Shown here: piece after piece, positions 1 to 7,697 of the stretch
How the letters are laid out: the number at the start of each line of letters is the position of its first letter
Position numbering within the stretch: the first letter of the stretch is position 1
NCBI RefSeq assembly: GCF_007725405.1
Contig: NZ_CP042163.1
Location: 2,790,001 to 2,854,000, forward strand
Length of the DNA: 64,000 nt
From: Shouchella miscanthi
Lineage (GTDB): Bacteria; Bacillota; Bacilli; Bacillales; Bacillaceae_D
Direction of reading: 5' to 3'
The notes under the pieces: model-generated
What the model saw: the letters and a program-made list of their open reading frames with translations, nothing else
What the model was told of the DNA's origin: nothing
The model's database searches: none
Program-made: the position numbers and the translations under genes

Positions 1-902
1 TGATGGATTTACTAAACCCTTCTCTACTTGGAACGTACAAACAGTTTTATTCAAACTATATTAAACCGATTGAAAAAGATCGAGACGAAGTTCGTCAGCA
101 CCAACTAAGAACGGTTATCCAGCCATTTTTACTTAGACGTACGAAAGAAACAACAGAAGCAGAATTAAACTTGCCAGCCAAGCATGAACGATTAACACAC
201 GTTCCTCTTTCTATTGAACAAATTAGCTTATACCAAGCGATTGTAAACGATATTGAAGATCAAATTCATACCGTTTCAACAATGGAACGTCGAGCGCTTA
301 TATTGCGAACAATCACCCGGCTAAAGCAAGTTTGCAATCATCCAGCTCAGTTTCTAAAATCGTCCTTAGATGAACATACTTCTGGTAAATGGCAAGCCTT
401 TCAATCATTGATACAAGACATCTATGAACGTGGTGAAAGCACCCTTATCTTCACACAATATAAAGAGATGGGTAAGCTGATTCGTACGTATCTAGAAGAA
501 ACATACGATGCATCTACTTCTTTTCTTCATGGGGGATTAACAAAAAAACAGCGACTTGAAGCCGTTCAAACATTCCAAGAAAGTCAACAGCCTTCTTTCT
601 TTGTTCTATCTTTAAAAGCAGGCGGCGTTGGCTTAAATTTAACAAAAGCTACAAATGTGATCCACTATGATCGTTGGTGGAACCCTGCAGTTGAAAACCA
701 AGCAACTGATCGAGCATATCGTATTGGTCAAACCGATGATGTGCATGTCTACAAATTGTTAACAGAGGGTACAATCGAAGAAAAAATAGATCGGATGATA
801 GTAGGTAAACAACATTTAGCCGACGGTATTTTAGCATCTTCTTCACAAGTAACAGAACTTAGTGATGATGAATTACTAGCGTTGCTACGGTTATCTTCTT
901 AA
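1..902 (+). CDS. SNF2-family DNA/RNA helicase, C-terminal part (5' end outside window)
   Basis: This is the C-terminal ~300 residues of a superfamily 2 helicase of the SNF2/Swi2 type, an ATP-dependent nucleic-acid translocase. The visible part holds the end of the SNF2 N-terminal lobe (LRRTK near residue 42) and the whole helicase C lobe. That lobe has the GGLTKKQR segment, the SLKAGGVGLNLT motif near residue 207 and the arginine-finger motif DRAYRIGQ near residue 240. The reading frame enters from the left edge, so the first in-window ATG is not the real start. It resembles B. subtilis YwqA by architecture. The family assignment is secure, the cellular role is not. It ends a few bases before a short gene with a good ribosome binding site. 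Confidence 0.93.
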   Translation, partial: MDLLNPSLLGTYKQFYSNYIKPIEKDRDEVRQHQLRTVIQPFLLRRTKETTEAELNLPAKHERLTHVPLSIEQISLYQAIVNDIEDQIHTVSTMERRALILRTITRLKQVCNHPAQFLKSSLDEHTSGKWQAFQSLIQDIYERGESTLIFTQYKEMGKLIRTYLEETYDASTSFLHGGLTKKQRLEAVQTFQESQQPSFFVLSLKAGGVGLNLTKATNVIHYDRWWNPAVENQATDRAYRIGQTDDVHVYKLLTEGTIEEKIDRMIVGKQHLADGILASSSQVTELSDDELLALLRLSS

Positions 903-917
903 AAAGGTGGTATGACT

Positions 918-1064
918 GTGAGAGAAGAATTTGAAATGTATTGGAAAGCAAAAAACAGAGAGCAAGGGGCTAAAGAAGAAACTCTCCCGCAAACACCTGC
1001 AGGCTCACCTGAATGGAAGGCGCTCAAAGAAGCCATTCAACAAAAGGCAAAAGGAAAAAGGTAG
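918..1064 (+). CDS. Small hypothetical protein (48 aa)
   Basis: A short charged ORF begins 15 bp after the helicase stop and ends inside the stem of a strong terminator. The GTG at 918 is chosen because AAGGTGG at 904-910 lies at ideal spacing (7 nt). An ATG at 912 in the same frame is too close to that site. The product is rich in Glu and Lys, with no membrane segment or cysteine, and looks helical. It probably shares the helicase transcript. I do not recognise a family. The good ribosome binding site and tight position between helicase and terminator are the reasons to call it real. Confidence 0.55.
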   Translation: MREEFEMYWKAKNREQGAKEETLPQTPAGSPEWKALKEAIQQKAKGKR

Positions 1065-1090
1065 GCACTTCATCTGTGCACTACCTTTTT
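1055..1090. terminator. Bidirectional intrinsic terminator
   Basis: Stem AAAAAGGTAG (1055-1064) pairs with CTACCTTTTT (1081-1090), extended by GCAC with GTGC and a 7-nt loop. It lies between convergent genes and has T-runs on both strands, so it can serve the small plus-strand gene and the minus-strand lipoprotein gene. Confidence 0.85.
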
Positions 1091-1092
1091 CT

Positions 1093-1593
1093 TTATTCTG
1101 ATTCACTTATTTCAACTTCTATTGACTTTGTAAACGTACCTGGATCACTTAGTGATTCTACAGTACTGTCGTCAACCATTAGCTCTACAGTCATCATATA
1201 GGAACCGGCTGGTATATCCTCTGTGGGAATCTCTTCTCTTAAATCTTGTGTTTCGCCTGGTTCATATGTCTTTTCGGTTACACTTTGTGCAAACATATGC
1301 TCATTTGAATAACGGAACACTTCTTCTTCTTGTGCGTTTACAAGGGTAATTTCATACAGCTGTTGCGAAGGAAACGTTAGTGTCTGGGCTTCCTCTGAAT
1401 CGTTTTCAATATACATTTCCACATAGAGCATGTCGTCTGAAAGTTGATGATCAACTGTAAATAACCACTCACCACTCATCGTTGAATCTCCTCCGGCAGG
1501 TATATCTTGATTTTCTTCTTCATCAGCCTGTCCTCCACATGCGGCTAACGTAAAGGCAAGTGATATACCTACTAATACATTCCACGTCTTCAT
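1093..1593 (-). CDS. Lipoprotein with BsuPI-type (protease-inhibitor-like) domain
   Basis: A 166-residue exported lipoprotein. The signal peptide is short and hydrophobic with a lipobox TLAAC, Cys19 being the lipidation site, followed by an acidic Gly/Asp/Glu linker. The rest (about residues 40-160) has the all-beta pattern of the BsuPI/intracellular proteinase inhibitor domain: YVEMYIENDSEE, then TLTFPSQQLYEI and PGETQ. Such domains bind proteases in some cases, but many lipoprotein versions have no known target. A good AGGAGGG site precedes the ATG. It lies 14 bp downstream of the YitT-family gene on the same strand, so co-transcription is likely. The domain call is by pattern only. Confidence 0.7.
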   Translation of the reverse strand: MKTWNVLVGISLAFTLAACGGQADEEENQDIPAGGDSTMSGEWLFTVDHQLSDDMLYVEMYIENDSEEAQTLTFPSQQLYEITLVNAQEEEVFRYSNEHMFAQSVTEKTYEPGETQDLREEIPTEDIPAGSYMMTVELMVDDSTVESLSDPGTFTKSIEVEISESE

Positions 1594-1607
1594 CGCAATC
1601 CCTCCTA

Positions 1608-2429
1608 TTAATCTTTCCGGAACAAACCAAAGATACTAGCCGTTTCTACAATATTGGTAAATGCTCCCGGATCAACTTCCTCCACAATATTTTTCAACTC
1701 ATACAATTCGTATCGTGTTAACACGATAACGAGCATTTCTTTTTCTTCAAATGTATAGCCGCCTTTTGCAGGTATACGAGTAATTCCCCGTGTAAGCCGC
1801 TGATGAATGGCTTTATTTAACACGTCCGCATTTTTCGTCACGATCATAGCTGTTAGCTTTACATACCTTGTATGGATGGCATCAATAAAGCGTGATGTCA
1901 CATAAATGGAAATAAGGGTAAATAACGCTTTTTCTGGATCGAGCATGACACCTGAAGCAATGACTATGATCGAATTTAAAATAAAGAAAAAGCTTCCAAC
2001 AGGACGGTCGGAAATACGGGCTAACACGAGTACGATAATATCAAGTCCGCCAGAAGAAGCGCCCCATTTAAGTAATAATCCTGCACCTGCTGCAGCGATA
2101 ACACCTCCGAAAACGGCATTAAGCATGATGTCTTCAGAAAACGCATAGACAGGCAACACTTCCAAGAAAATGGTTGTTAAAACAACACTTGCAAAGCTAT
2201 AAATGGTAAAGCTTTTCCCAACCTTTAACCAACCTAGAATAGCAACGGGTATGTTTAGTAACAGCAATAATATCCCTGTTGATAGTGGCACGATATACGA
2301 TAAAAGCTGTGCAACACCTGTAAAACCACTCGCAAAAACATCCGCTGGTATAAAAAAGAAGTTTAAAGAACTGGCTAACAGAAATGAGCCAATGACAACA
2401 ATAAAAATTTTACCGATTTCACGATTCAT
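1608..2429 (-). CDS. YitT-family membrane protein (DUF161/DUF2179)
   Basis: A 273-residue integral membrane protein of the YitT/YpjC/YqfU family. It has about five to six hydrophobic segments in the first ~200 residues, with the family-typical stretch ASGFTGVAQLLSY and GASSGGLDIIVLVLAR. A soluble C-terminal domain (about 210-268, DUF2179) contains TRIPAKGGYTFEEKEMLVIV and ends in PGAFTNIVETASIFG. Its length fits the family. The substrate and function are unknown; a transport role is usually guessed. Its start overlaps the end of the upstream esterase gene by 11 bp, so the two are translationally coupled. Confidence 0.85.
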   Translation of the reverse strand: MNREIGKIFIVVIGSFLLASSLNFFFIPADVFASGFTGVAQLLSYIVPLSTGILLLLLNIPVAILGWLKVGKSFTIYSFASVVLTTIFLEVLPVYAFSEDIMLNAVFGGVIAAAGAGLLLKWGASSGGLDIIVLVLARISDRPVGSFFFILNSIIVIASGVMLDPEKALFTLISIYVTSRFIDAIHTRYVKLTAMIVTKNADVLNKAIHQRLTRGITRIPAKGGYTFEEKEMLVIVLTRYELYELKNIVEEVDPGAFTNIVETASIFGLFRKD

Positions 2430-3201
2430 ACGAGAGGGTCACCTTGTCCTGATTCGTGCTTTGTTTCTCGAACCAAGCAGATGCATCAAGAATCGCCTTT
2501 CGCGTAATCTTATGGTCGGCTCCTTTTTCAGCAAAAAACGTAATGTTTGCATTGTTCACATCAGGAGCGTCTTTTAGCTGTTTTAGAAAGCTTTCTGCAA
2601 ATGAATACGGAACCGTCTCATCCTCAGTTCCGTGCCAAATGTAAAGCTGGCGCCCCTTTAAAACACTGACATCTTTTGAAAGATCATCGATTCTAACTTG
2701 GTCCAAGACATGTTTCTTTTGCTCTTCTGTTAGATGTGTACCTCGCTGAGCAGCTACTTCAAACATGAGTTTTGAAAATTCCTCATATTGCGGTGCACCC
2801 ATAAATAAGCATGCCTTTTTAATCCACTCGTATCGCGCTAATAGACCATACGACGTAATCGCCCCCATTGAGGTTCCGCCAATATAGAGTTCATCTTCTT
2901 GTACAGCGTAACGCTCAACAACGCCTTCTACTAAATCAGGGAATTCTGTAATCGATTGTTGAACAACTGTCCAGAAATGGTGGTAAGGATCATGTGTACC
3001 TTCTCCTCGGGTTCCATGATAGAGCGCGTCTGGCAAAATAACTCGAAACCCTTGTTTGGCAATCGTATAGGCAATGTGTAAATTGTGTTCTTTGGCACTC
3101 GTTACACCGTGATAAAAAAACAACGTTGGTTTCTCATCGGAACCTTCTTCCTCTACAACTAGCATTGGCACAGTATGTATCATGTCTTCTTGTATAATCA
3201 T
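2419..3201 (-). CDS. Alpha/beta-hydrolase, YitV-type esterase
   Basis: A 260-residue cytoplasmic serine hydrolase. The N-terminal LFFYHGVTSAKEHN gives the oxyanion-hole strand. The nucleophile elbow is GGTSMGAI (Ser near 110), the acid region is WHGTEDETVPYS, and the catalytic His lies in GADHKITRKA. The length and the segment ALYHGTRGE match B. subtilis YitV. The natural substrate is unknown, probably a carboxylic ester. The GTAGGAG site 7 nt before the ATG supports this start. It overlaps the YitT-family gene, which in B. subtilis is also a yitV neighbour (known order yitT-yitU-yitV). A terminator hairpin lies just upstream, so its own promoter is not obvious. Confidence 0.82.
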   Translation of the reverse strand: MIIQEDMIHTVPMLVVEEEGSDEKPTLFFYHGVTSAKEHNLHIAYTIAKQGFRVILPDALYHGTRGEGTHDPYHHFWTVVQQSITEFPDLVEGVVERYAVQEDELYIGGTSMGAITSYGLLARYEWIKKACLFMGAPQYEEFSKLMFEVAAQRGTHLTEEQKKHVLDQVRIDDLSKDVSVLKGRQLYIWHGTEDETVPYSFAESFLKQLKDAPDVNNANITFFAEKGADHKITRKAILDASAWFEKQSTNQDKVTLSYES

Positions 3202-3219
3202 TTTTTCACTCCTACGCTC

Positions 3220-3248
3220 AAAAAAGCTACCTTGTTAGGCAGCCTTTA
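3220..3248 (-). terminator. Intrinsic terminator after the 86-aa gene
   Basis: On the minus strand GCTGCC and GGTAGC pair around a TAACAA loop, followed by a T6 run. It separates the small gene at 3255-3515 from the esterase gene. Confidence 0.65.
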
Positions 3249-3254
3249 CATTCA

Positions 3255-3515
3255 TTATTGATATCGCTCATTGTAACGCTGAACGCTGTACAAAGAACCC
3301 TCATCCACCATTTTACTATCTTCTGAAAAAGGCCTTGGATTGCCTAATTGGAACGCTTTGATTTTTTCTTCTTTTGTTTTACCTGTTACTTTGTTAAGAA
3401 AGTCTGTCCCTTTCTCTTTTAACTCAGCTCGTTTGTCACCATCCACTAAGTAAACGGTTAATGCTCCTGCCACAGCGGCTGATGCTACTGCAACAACAGT
3501 TTTTTTTGCGTCCAT
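3255..3515 (-). CDS. Small membrane-anchored hypothetical protein (YtxH-like layout)
   Basis: An 86-residue protein with one N-terminal hydrophobic segment (about residues 6-24, rich in Ala and Val) and a charged, probably helical tail. This layout recalls YtxH-type small stress proteins, but the similarity is too general to name a family. An AGAGAGGGG site lies upstream of the ATG. It has its own downstream terminator and seems to be a single-gene unit. Function unknown. Confidence 0.7.
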   Translation of the reverse strand: MDAKKTVVAVASAAVAGALTVYLVDGDKRAELKEKGTDFLNKVTGKTKEEKIKAFQLGNPRPFSEDSKMVDEGSLYSVQRYNERYQ

Positions 3516-3592
3516 TATGAAAAACCCCTCTCTAACATAATCAGCTTTCGTCTCTTATAATATGTTCCCAAGTAGGGTGGTTCATAAACCTA

Positions 3593-3624
3593 ATAAGGAA
3601 CTCTTCCAACAGAGTCCCTTATTT
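3593..3624 (-). terminator. Hairpin after the rhodanese gene
   Basis: AATAAGGAACTC (3593-3604) pairs with GAGTCCCTTATT (3613-3624) with one mismatch. It lies directly downstream of the minus-strand rhodanese stop; the T-run is clearer on the plus strand than on the minus. Confidence 0.55.
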
Positions 3625-3629
3625 TTTAC

Positions 3630-4007
3630 TTATTTTTCATAGAGTTCGGCAGATTCTTTTACAATCCATTCTTGACCGAATGTTTGCTCACCATCCCACT
3701 CTAACATGCCGCCTTCATAATTACGGACATTTAGAAACCCTTGTTCTTTCATATATTTAGCTGTATGTTGACTTCTTCTCCCACTACGACATACTAGGAT
3801 ATAACTTTTTGCCTCATCCATCTTTGGAAGCATTGTGGGCATCTCGTTCATCGGAATTAACGGAACACCTGGAATATGCCCGTCTTCGTATTCCGTCACT
3901 TCTCTTACATCAATGACGATCGGTTCCTGATTTGGTTGTTTGTTTGTTAATTCATCTTTTAATTCTGCTGTTGATAATTGGATAACACCATCTTCTACTT
4001 TACTCAT
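3630..4007 (-). CDS. Single-domain rhodanese-like protein
   Basis: A 125-residue cytoplasmic protein made of one rhodanese fold. It shows the opening VIDVREVTEYEDGHIPG, the active loop CRSGRRSQ with the catalytic cysteine near residue 93, and the closing NYEGGMLEWDG. Rhodaneses carry sulfane sulfur on this cysteine as a persulfide; the acceptor here is unknown. A good AGGAGGC site precedes the ATG. Related stand-alone proteins in Bacillus include YqhL and YtwF. It lies 20 bp downstream of the two-TM membrane protein gene, so the two may be co-transcribed. Confidence 0.9.
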   Translation of the reverse strand: MSKVEDGVIQLSTAELKDELTNKQPNQEPIVIDVREVTEYEDGHIPGVPLIPMNEMPTMLPKMDEAKSYILVCRSGRRSQHTAKYMKEQGFLNVRNYEGGMLEWDGEQTFGQEWIVKESAELYEK

Positions 4008-4027
4008 CGTAGCCTCCTATTTTTTTC

Positions 4028-4576
4028 TTATTCAATTGACATCTCAATATGCGGGAATGACTCACGCACTTGCGTTAACGTCACTTCTTCTGCTTGTAAC
4101 TGCTCGAAGGCAGATAACACAACACCATCAATATAGTCGGATACGTTAATCGTGCCGTCTGAGCGCACATAGGCTTCATCATTTTCAGCTATTTCATAAA
4201 GAGGCTGAAAAGATTGGATACGAAAACCGATTGTTCTTCCTTGTATGTCTCGCGTGTAGTCTCTAGTATCAATGGCATGTACGCGAAAAACCGAGGAAAG
4301 ATGGATATAGCGCACTTGTTCACTTTCCACATGTTTTTCTTGATCACTAGCAATTAATACATCCCCACCGTACGCAGCAGGTGTAAACACAGACATAATA
4401 AAATAAAGCGTTAAGGCCATTAGAAAGACTAGAAAAGAGCTTGTCCGTTCTCTTGCTTTTGTATACACACCTTTTTTCTGAATACTACGATGAACAATGA
4501 CAAGCGTTACCGCAAGTAGAACAATGCTAATCCCAATAATGACAAATTGAAACCATCCTTCTGATAAAATAACCAT
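4028..4576 (-). CDS. Hypothetical membrane protein (182 aa)
   Basis: Two strong hydrophobic segments (about residues 8-28 and 46-66) flank a short basic cytoplasmic loop. They are followed by a ~110-residue probably extracellular domain that is acidic and has no cysteines. The downstream domain has no motif I recognise. The ribosome binding site is weak (AGAGAG). It sits just upstream of the rhodanese gene. It may be a surface sensor or assembly factor, but this is guesswork; the family is unknown. Confidence 0.6.
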   Translation of the reverse strand: MVILSEGWFQFVIIGISIVLLAVTLVIVHRSIQKKGVYTKARERTSSFLVFLMALTLYFIMSVFTPAAYGGDVLIASDQEKHVESEQVRYIHLSSVFRVHAIDTRDYTRDIQGRTIGFRIQSFQPLYEIAENDEAYVRSDGTINVSDYIDGVVLSAFEQLQAEEVTLTQVRESFPHIEMSIE

Positions 4577-4693
4577 TTAAAACGACTCTCTTTCTCGTAC
4601 AATGATGTTGTTAAGTCATTTTTTATCGTACCATAAGAGCGGTCATTAACAAACGAAAAAGGATAGAAACTGTTAAATCTATTCATCTTGTCG

Positions 4694-6139
4694 TTACATA
4701 GGCATATTACCGCTATGCCTTTTAATTTCTGTACGTTTATGATGTAAACAAGCAAAACGATTAATTAAATACATCCGTGTGTCTCGAGGGCGAATCACAT
4801 CATCAATATAGCCTTGTTCTGCTGCTTCATAAGGAGAATCAGACCGATTCGTTTTCGCTTCAGCCAAAATGGTTTTTGAGCTTTGATGACCCATTACCGC
4901 AATAGAAGCCTGTGGCCAAGCCGCGACAAAATCTGCTCCAATCCCTTTGCTATTTAACGCGACAAAGGCTCCTCCATACGCTTTTCGAAGAATCACAGTA
5001 ATCTTTGGAACCGTTGCCTCTGCAAAGGCATAAATAAGCTTAGCACCGTGGCGCAACAACCCTTTACATTCTTGGTCCTTTCCGGGTATAAATCCACTAA
5101 CGTCCTCTAAGACGAGAATAGGAATTGAAAAACAATGACAGAAACGAACAAACCTTGCGCCTTTATCACTCGCATTAATATCTATGCATCCCGCTAAATG
5201 TACCGGATTATTCGCTACTACTCCAACTGTTTCACCATTTAAACGAATAAAAGCGGTAACCATGTTTTTCGCATAGCCTTTTGAAAGTTCGAATAATTGC
5301 TGCTCGTCCGCTAAACAAGTAATGACGTCTTTTACATTGTAAACATCGCAGTCACTTTTCGGTAGGCAAGCCTCAATCTCTTGTAATTTGTCATCATGTC
5401 CAATTCTTGTATTCGTCTCTTGTAAATAGGATAAAAATGTGCGCACTTGGTCAAATGCTTCCTGTTCCGTTTCAGCAACAAAATGAGCTAGCCCGCTTTT
5501 TGTTCCGTGTACATCCGTACCACCTAACTCTTCACTCGTCATCGTTTCTCCACTTATTGCTTGCAACACCTTTGGTCCTGTAATAAACATTTGGCTTATT
5601 CGTTTTACCATAAAAATGACGTCGCTTAATGCTGGAGAGTATGCAGCACCGCCTGCACATGGGCCAAGCATAATCGAAAGCTGAGGGACTTTTCCAGAAT
5701 AGTGTACATTTCGCTTAAAAATCTCTCCATAACCATGAAGTGCTTCAATGCCTTCTTGAATCCGTGCACCACCTGAATCGATTAAGCCAATGATTGGCAT
5801 CTGTTTTTCGTATGCAAAATCCATTAATGAACAGATTTTCTTTGCATGCATGGCGCCTAATGTCCCTCCAGCTATGGTAAAATCTTGGGCATATAAACAG
5901 ACATGCTGACCATTGATTTTACCAATTCCGGTAATAACACCATCGCCAGGAAAACGTTCTTTGCCAGTAGCAAATCGGAAAAGTTCAGAGAAACTGTTTT
6001 TATCAAGAAGTTGATCAATTCGTTCCCGTGCTAACAACTTTCCACGTTGATATTGTGCTTGTTGTTTGTCCTTTCCACCACCAAGCCTGATCGTCTCCAA
6101 GCGCTCTTCAAACTCGGTTTGTTCATTTTGCAGGTCCAT
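4694..6139 (-). CDS. Acyl-CoA carboxylase, carboxyltransferase (beta) subunit
   Basis: A ~481-residue carboxyltransferase of the propionyl-CoA carboxylase beta / methylmalonyl-CoA decarboxylase alpha family. It moves CO2 from carboxybiotin to an acyl-CoA. It shows two crotonase-type halves: the N half has FPGDGVITGIGKI, DFTIAGGTLG and the acyl-CoA-binding DSGGARIQEG; the C half has VSGFIPGKDQE and RKAYGGAFVALNSKGIGADF. The ATG at 6139 (or 6145) is preferred over an upstream TTG because AAGGGCGG lies just upstream. No biotin carboxylase, biotin carrier or mutase gene is visible beside it, so the partner subunits must be elsewhere. Substrate (propionyl-CoA or another) cannot be fixed from sequence. 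Confidence 0.88.
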   Translation of the reverse strand: MDLQNEQTEFEERLETIRLGGGKDKQQAQYQRGKLLARERIDQLLDKNSFSELFRFATGKERFPGDGVITGIGKINGQHVCLYAQDFTIAGGTLGAMHAKKICSLMDFAYEKQMPIIGLIDSGGARIQEGIEALHGYGEIFKRNVHYSGKVPQLSIMLGPCAGGAAYSPALSDVIFMVKRISQMFITGPKVLQAISGETMTSEELGGTDVHGTKSGLAHFVAETEQEAFDQVRTFLSYLQETNTRIGHDDKLQEIEACLPKSDCDVYNVKDVITCLADEQQLFELSKGYAKNMVTAFIRLNGETVGVVANNPVHLAGCIDINASDKGARFVRFCHCFSIPILVLEDVSGFIPGKDQECKGLLRHGAKLIYAFAEATVPKITVILRKAYGGAFVALNSKGIGADFVAAWPQASIAVMGHQSSKTILAEAKTNRSDSPYEAAEQGYIDDVIRPRDTRMYLINRFACLHHKRTEIKRHSGNMPM

Positions 6140-6200
6140 TTCCATCCGCCCTTTTTTAGCATCTGGTTGTAATGTAACCAGAATGAACAAACCTATGCGT

Positions 6201-7043
6201 TTAGCCCTTCCGCAATACAGGTAGCGTCACACAACGAAAGGAACCACCTGATTTAATAATTTCTGAAAAATCGATTTCAATAATGGTGTACCCTCTAGCT
6301 CGTAACGCTTCATTTGTTTTCTTGTTTTGTGGCAAGGCAATCACTCGTTTTTTTCCAATTGATAAAACATTGACACTCAGATAAAATTGCTCTTCTTTCG
6401 AAACCTCAATACAATCATACCGATCCGTTATCTTTTTTAAAAACGACGGTTCAATGGCATCAGGGTAAAGTAACGCTTCATGATCAGATACTGGCTGAAA
6501 CACGCAGTCAAGATGAAGAAATTTATGATCAAATGGAATCCATTCAAATTGTTTTTCTTCGTGATTTGCTTTTAACGTGTCAATACTATTTTGCGACGTA
6601 CGACCGCTCGCTCCTACAAAAACAACATCTTTTGTGACAATAACGTCACCACCTTCAATCGTTCCTTCATGTAGTGAATAGAATGGGCGTCCAATAGATT
6701 GTAGAAAGGATTTTAATTTCTTTTCTTCCCCTTGCCTAACCGCACTTTCCATCCGACCGACGTAAAGTTTATTCCCAATTGTAAAACCACTATCACGCAT
6801 AAAGATTTGTTCAGGAAATGCTTCATTCGGAGGCAATACTTTTACATCAATTCCCTCTTCTCTCATCGTATCCACAAGTGTCTGATGCTGCTTGCAAGCG
6901 AGCGCTTGGTCAATATTTTCATTCATATACTTTCGCTGTGTTTCGTTAATCGGTTCTTTAATCGTCATAAATTCCGGCTCGCACACGAGAACTTCTTTTA
7001 ATGGATCAAACTCAGTATTACAATACACTTTTTCATTTTCCAT
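6201..7043 (-). CDS. Dimethylarginine dimethylaminohydrolase / arginine deiminase-like pentein hydrolase
   Basis: A 280-residue enzyme of the guanidino-modifying pentein superfamily. Visible signatures are FMRDSGFTIG (substrate-binding Asp), EGGDVIV, the catalytic His in HLDCVF and the nucleophilic cysteine in SFRCVTLP near the C terminus. The length and fold match DDAH-like proteins such as B. subtilis YkgA. DDAH cleaves methylated arginine to citrulline, but bacterial homologues may use other guanidines, so the substrate is open. It ends ~60 bp upstream of the carboxyltransferase start, suggesting one transcript. AGGAGC at good spacing supports the ATG. Confidence 0.85.
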   Translation of the reverse strand: MENEKVYCNTEFDPLKEVLVCEPEFMTIKEPINETQRKYMNENIDQALACKQHQTLVDTMREEGIDVKVLPPNEAFPEQIFMRDSGFTIGNKLYVGRMESAVRQGEEKKLKSFLQSIGRPFYSLHEGTIEGGDVIVTKDVVFVGASGRTSQNSIDTLKANHEEKQFEWIPFDHKFLHLDCVFQPVSDHEALLYPDAIEPSFLKKITDRYDCIEVSKEEQFYLSVNVLSIGKKRVIALPQNKKTNEALRARGYTIIEIDFSEIIKSGGSFRCVTLPVLRKG

Positions 7044-7218
7044 AAGTGAAAAGCTCCTATCTTTTGATACAATCCTTTATTAAGATTTGCATAAGCCATT
7101 GAAAAAATCAATTTTTTCCATTATATTTTTATATATTCGTATACCTACAACTAGGTGTATAATAAAGAAGGTAATCTTACCTAATTTATACAGTATATCC
7201 GATATTAAAATGAAAAGA

Positions 7219-7244
7219 ATCAGACCAAATGTATTGGTCTGATT
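7219..7244 (-). terminator. Intrinsic terminator after IDEAL-domain gene
   Basis: AATCAGACC (7219-7227) and GGTCTGATT (7236-7244) form a perfect 9-bp stem directly downstream of the stop, with a TTCTTTTC tail on the minus strand. Confidence 0.8.
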
Positions 7245-7245
7245 G

Positions 7246-7542
7246 TTAATGAAAAGTCAGAAATAAATTGTAGCCATTTTCTGAAATGGTTTTACCGTAT
7301 TTATGACGCTCGATGTGAGAGGAGAGCTCTGAAGAAAGAATGTGGAATTGTTCTTTATCACGGTTTTCCAAAGCAAGATCAATTTGTTTTCTTAAGTATT
7401 GATCTTTAAAGTAGTAACTAGAATAAGCAAGAACAGCACGTGCATAAAGTGATTGAACCGTCAAATCAGTACGAACTTCTAAACTATTAATGATTTGCAA
7501 CTGCTTTAGGACATTCTTATCAATGGCAAATGGCTCTTTCAT
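7246..7542 (-). CDS. IDEAL-domain protein
   Basis: A 98-residue small protein. Its second half contains LRKQIDLALENRDKEQFHILSSEL, which (read in two pieces) matches the IDEAL domain pattern: an amphipathic helix with a conserved ID.AL core, found in small Firmicutes proteins such as YpiB and ComK-regulating MecA partners. The function of most such proteins is unknown; they are thought to mediate protein contacts. GGAGGGAG 4 nt before the ATG is a good ribosome binding site. It is a single-gene unit with its own terminator, divergent from the asparagine synthetase gene. Confidence 0.75.
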   Translation of the reverse strand: MKEPFAIDKNVLKQLQIINSLEVRTDLTVQSLYARAVLAYSSYYFKDQYLRKQIDLALENRDKEQFHILSSELSSHIERHKYGKTISENGYNLFLTFH

Positions 7543-7697
7543 TATTCTCCCTCCATCTGTTATGATGATATCGTTTGATTTACGTATTATTTACCCTTAA
7601 TAGTATGGTCATAAACCTTAGGGCTATGGATGTTCCGGCCCATTTTTTATTGATGATAGGAAAATTTATATCCAATTTATGCGGAGGTGCCTCACTA

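Noticed and set aside
4507-4755. An 82-codon minus-strand ORF between the two-TM protein and the carboxyltransferase
   Set aside because: It overlaps both flanking genes in another frame and has no ribosome binding site.
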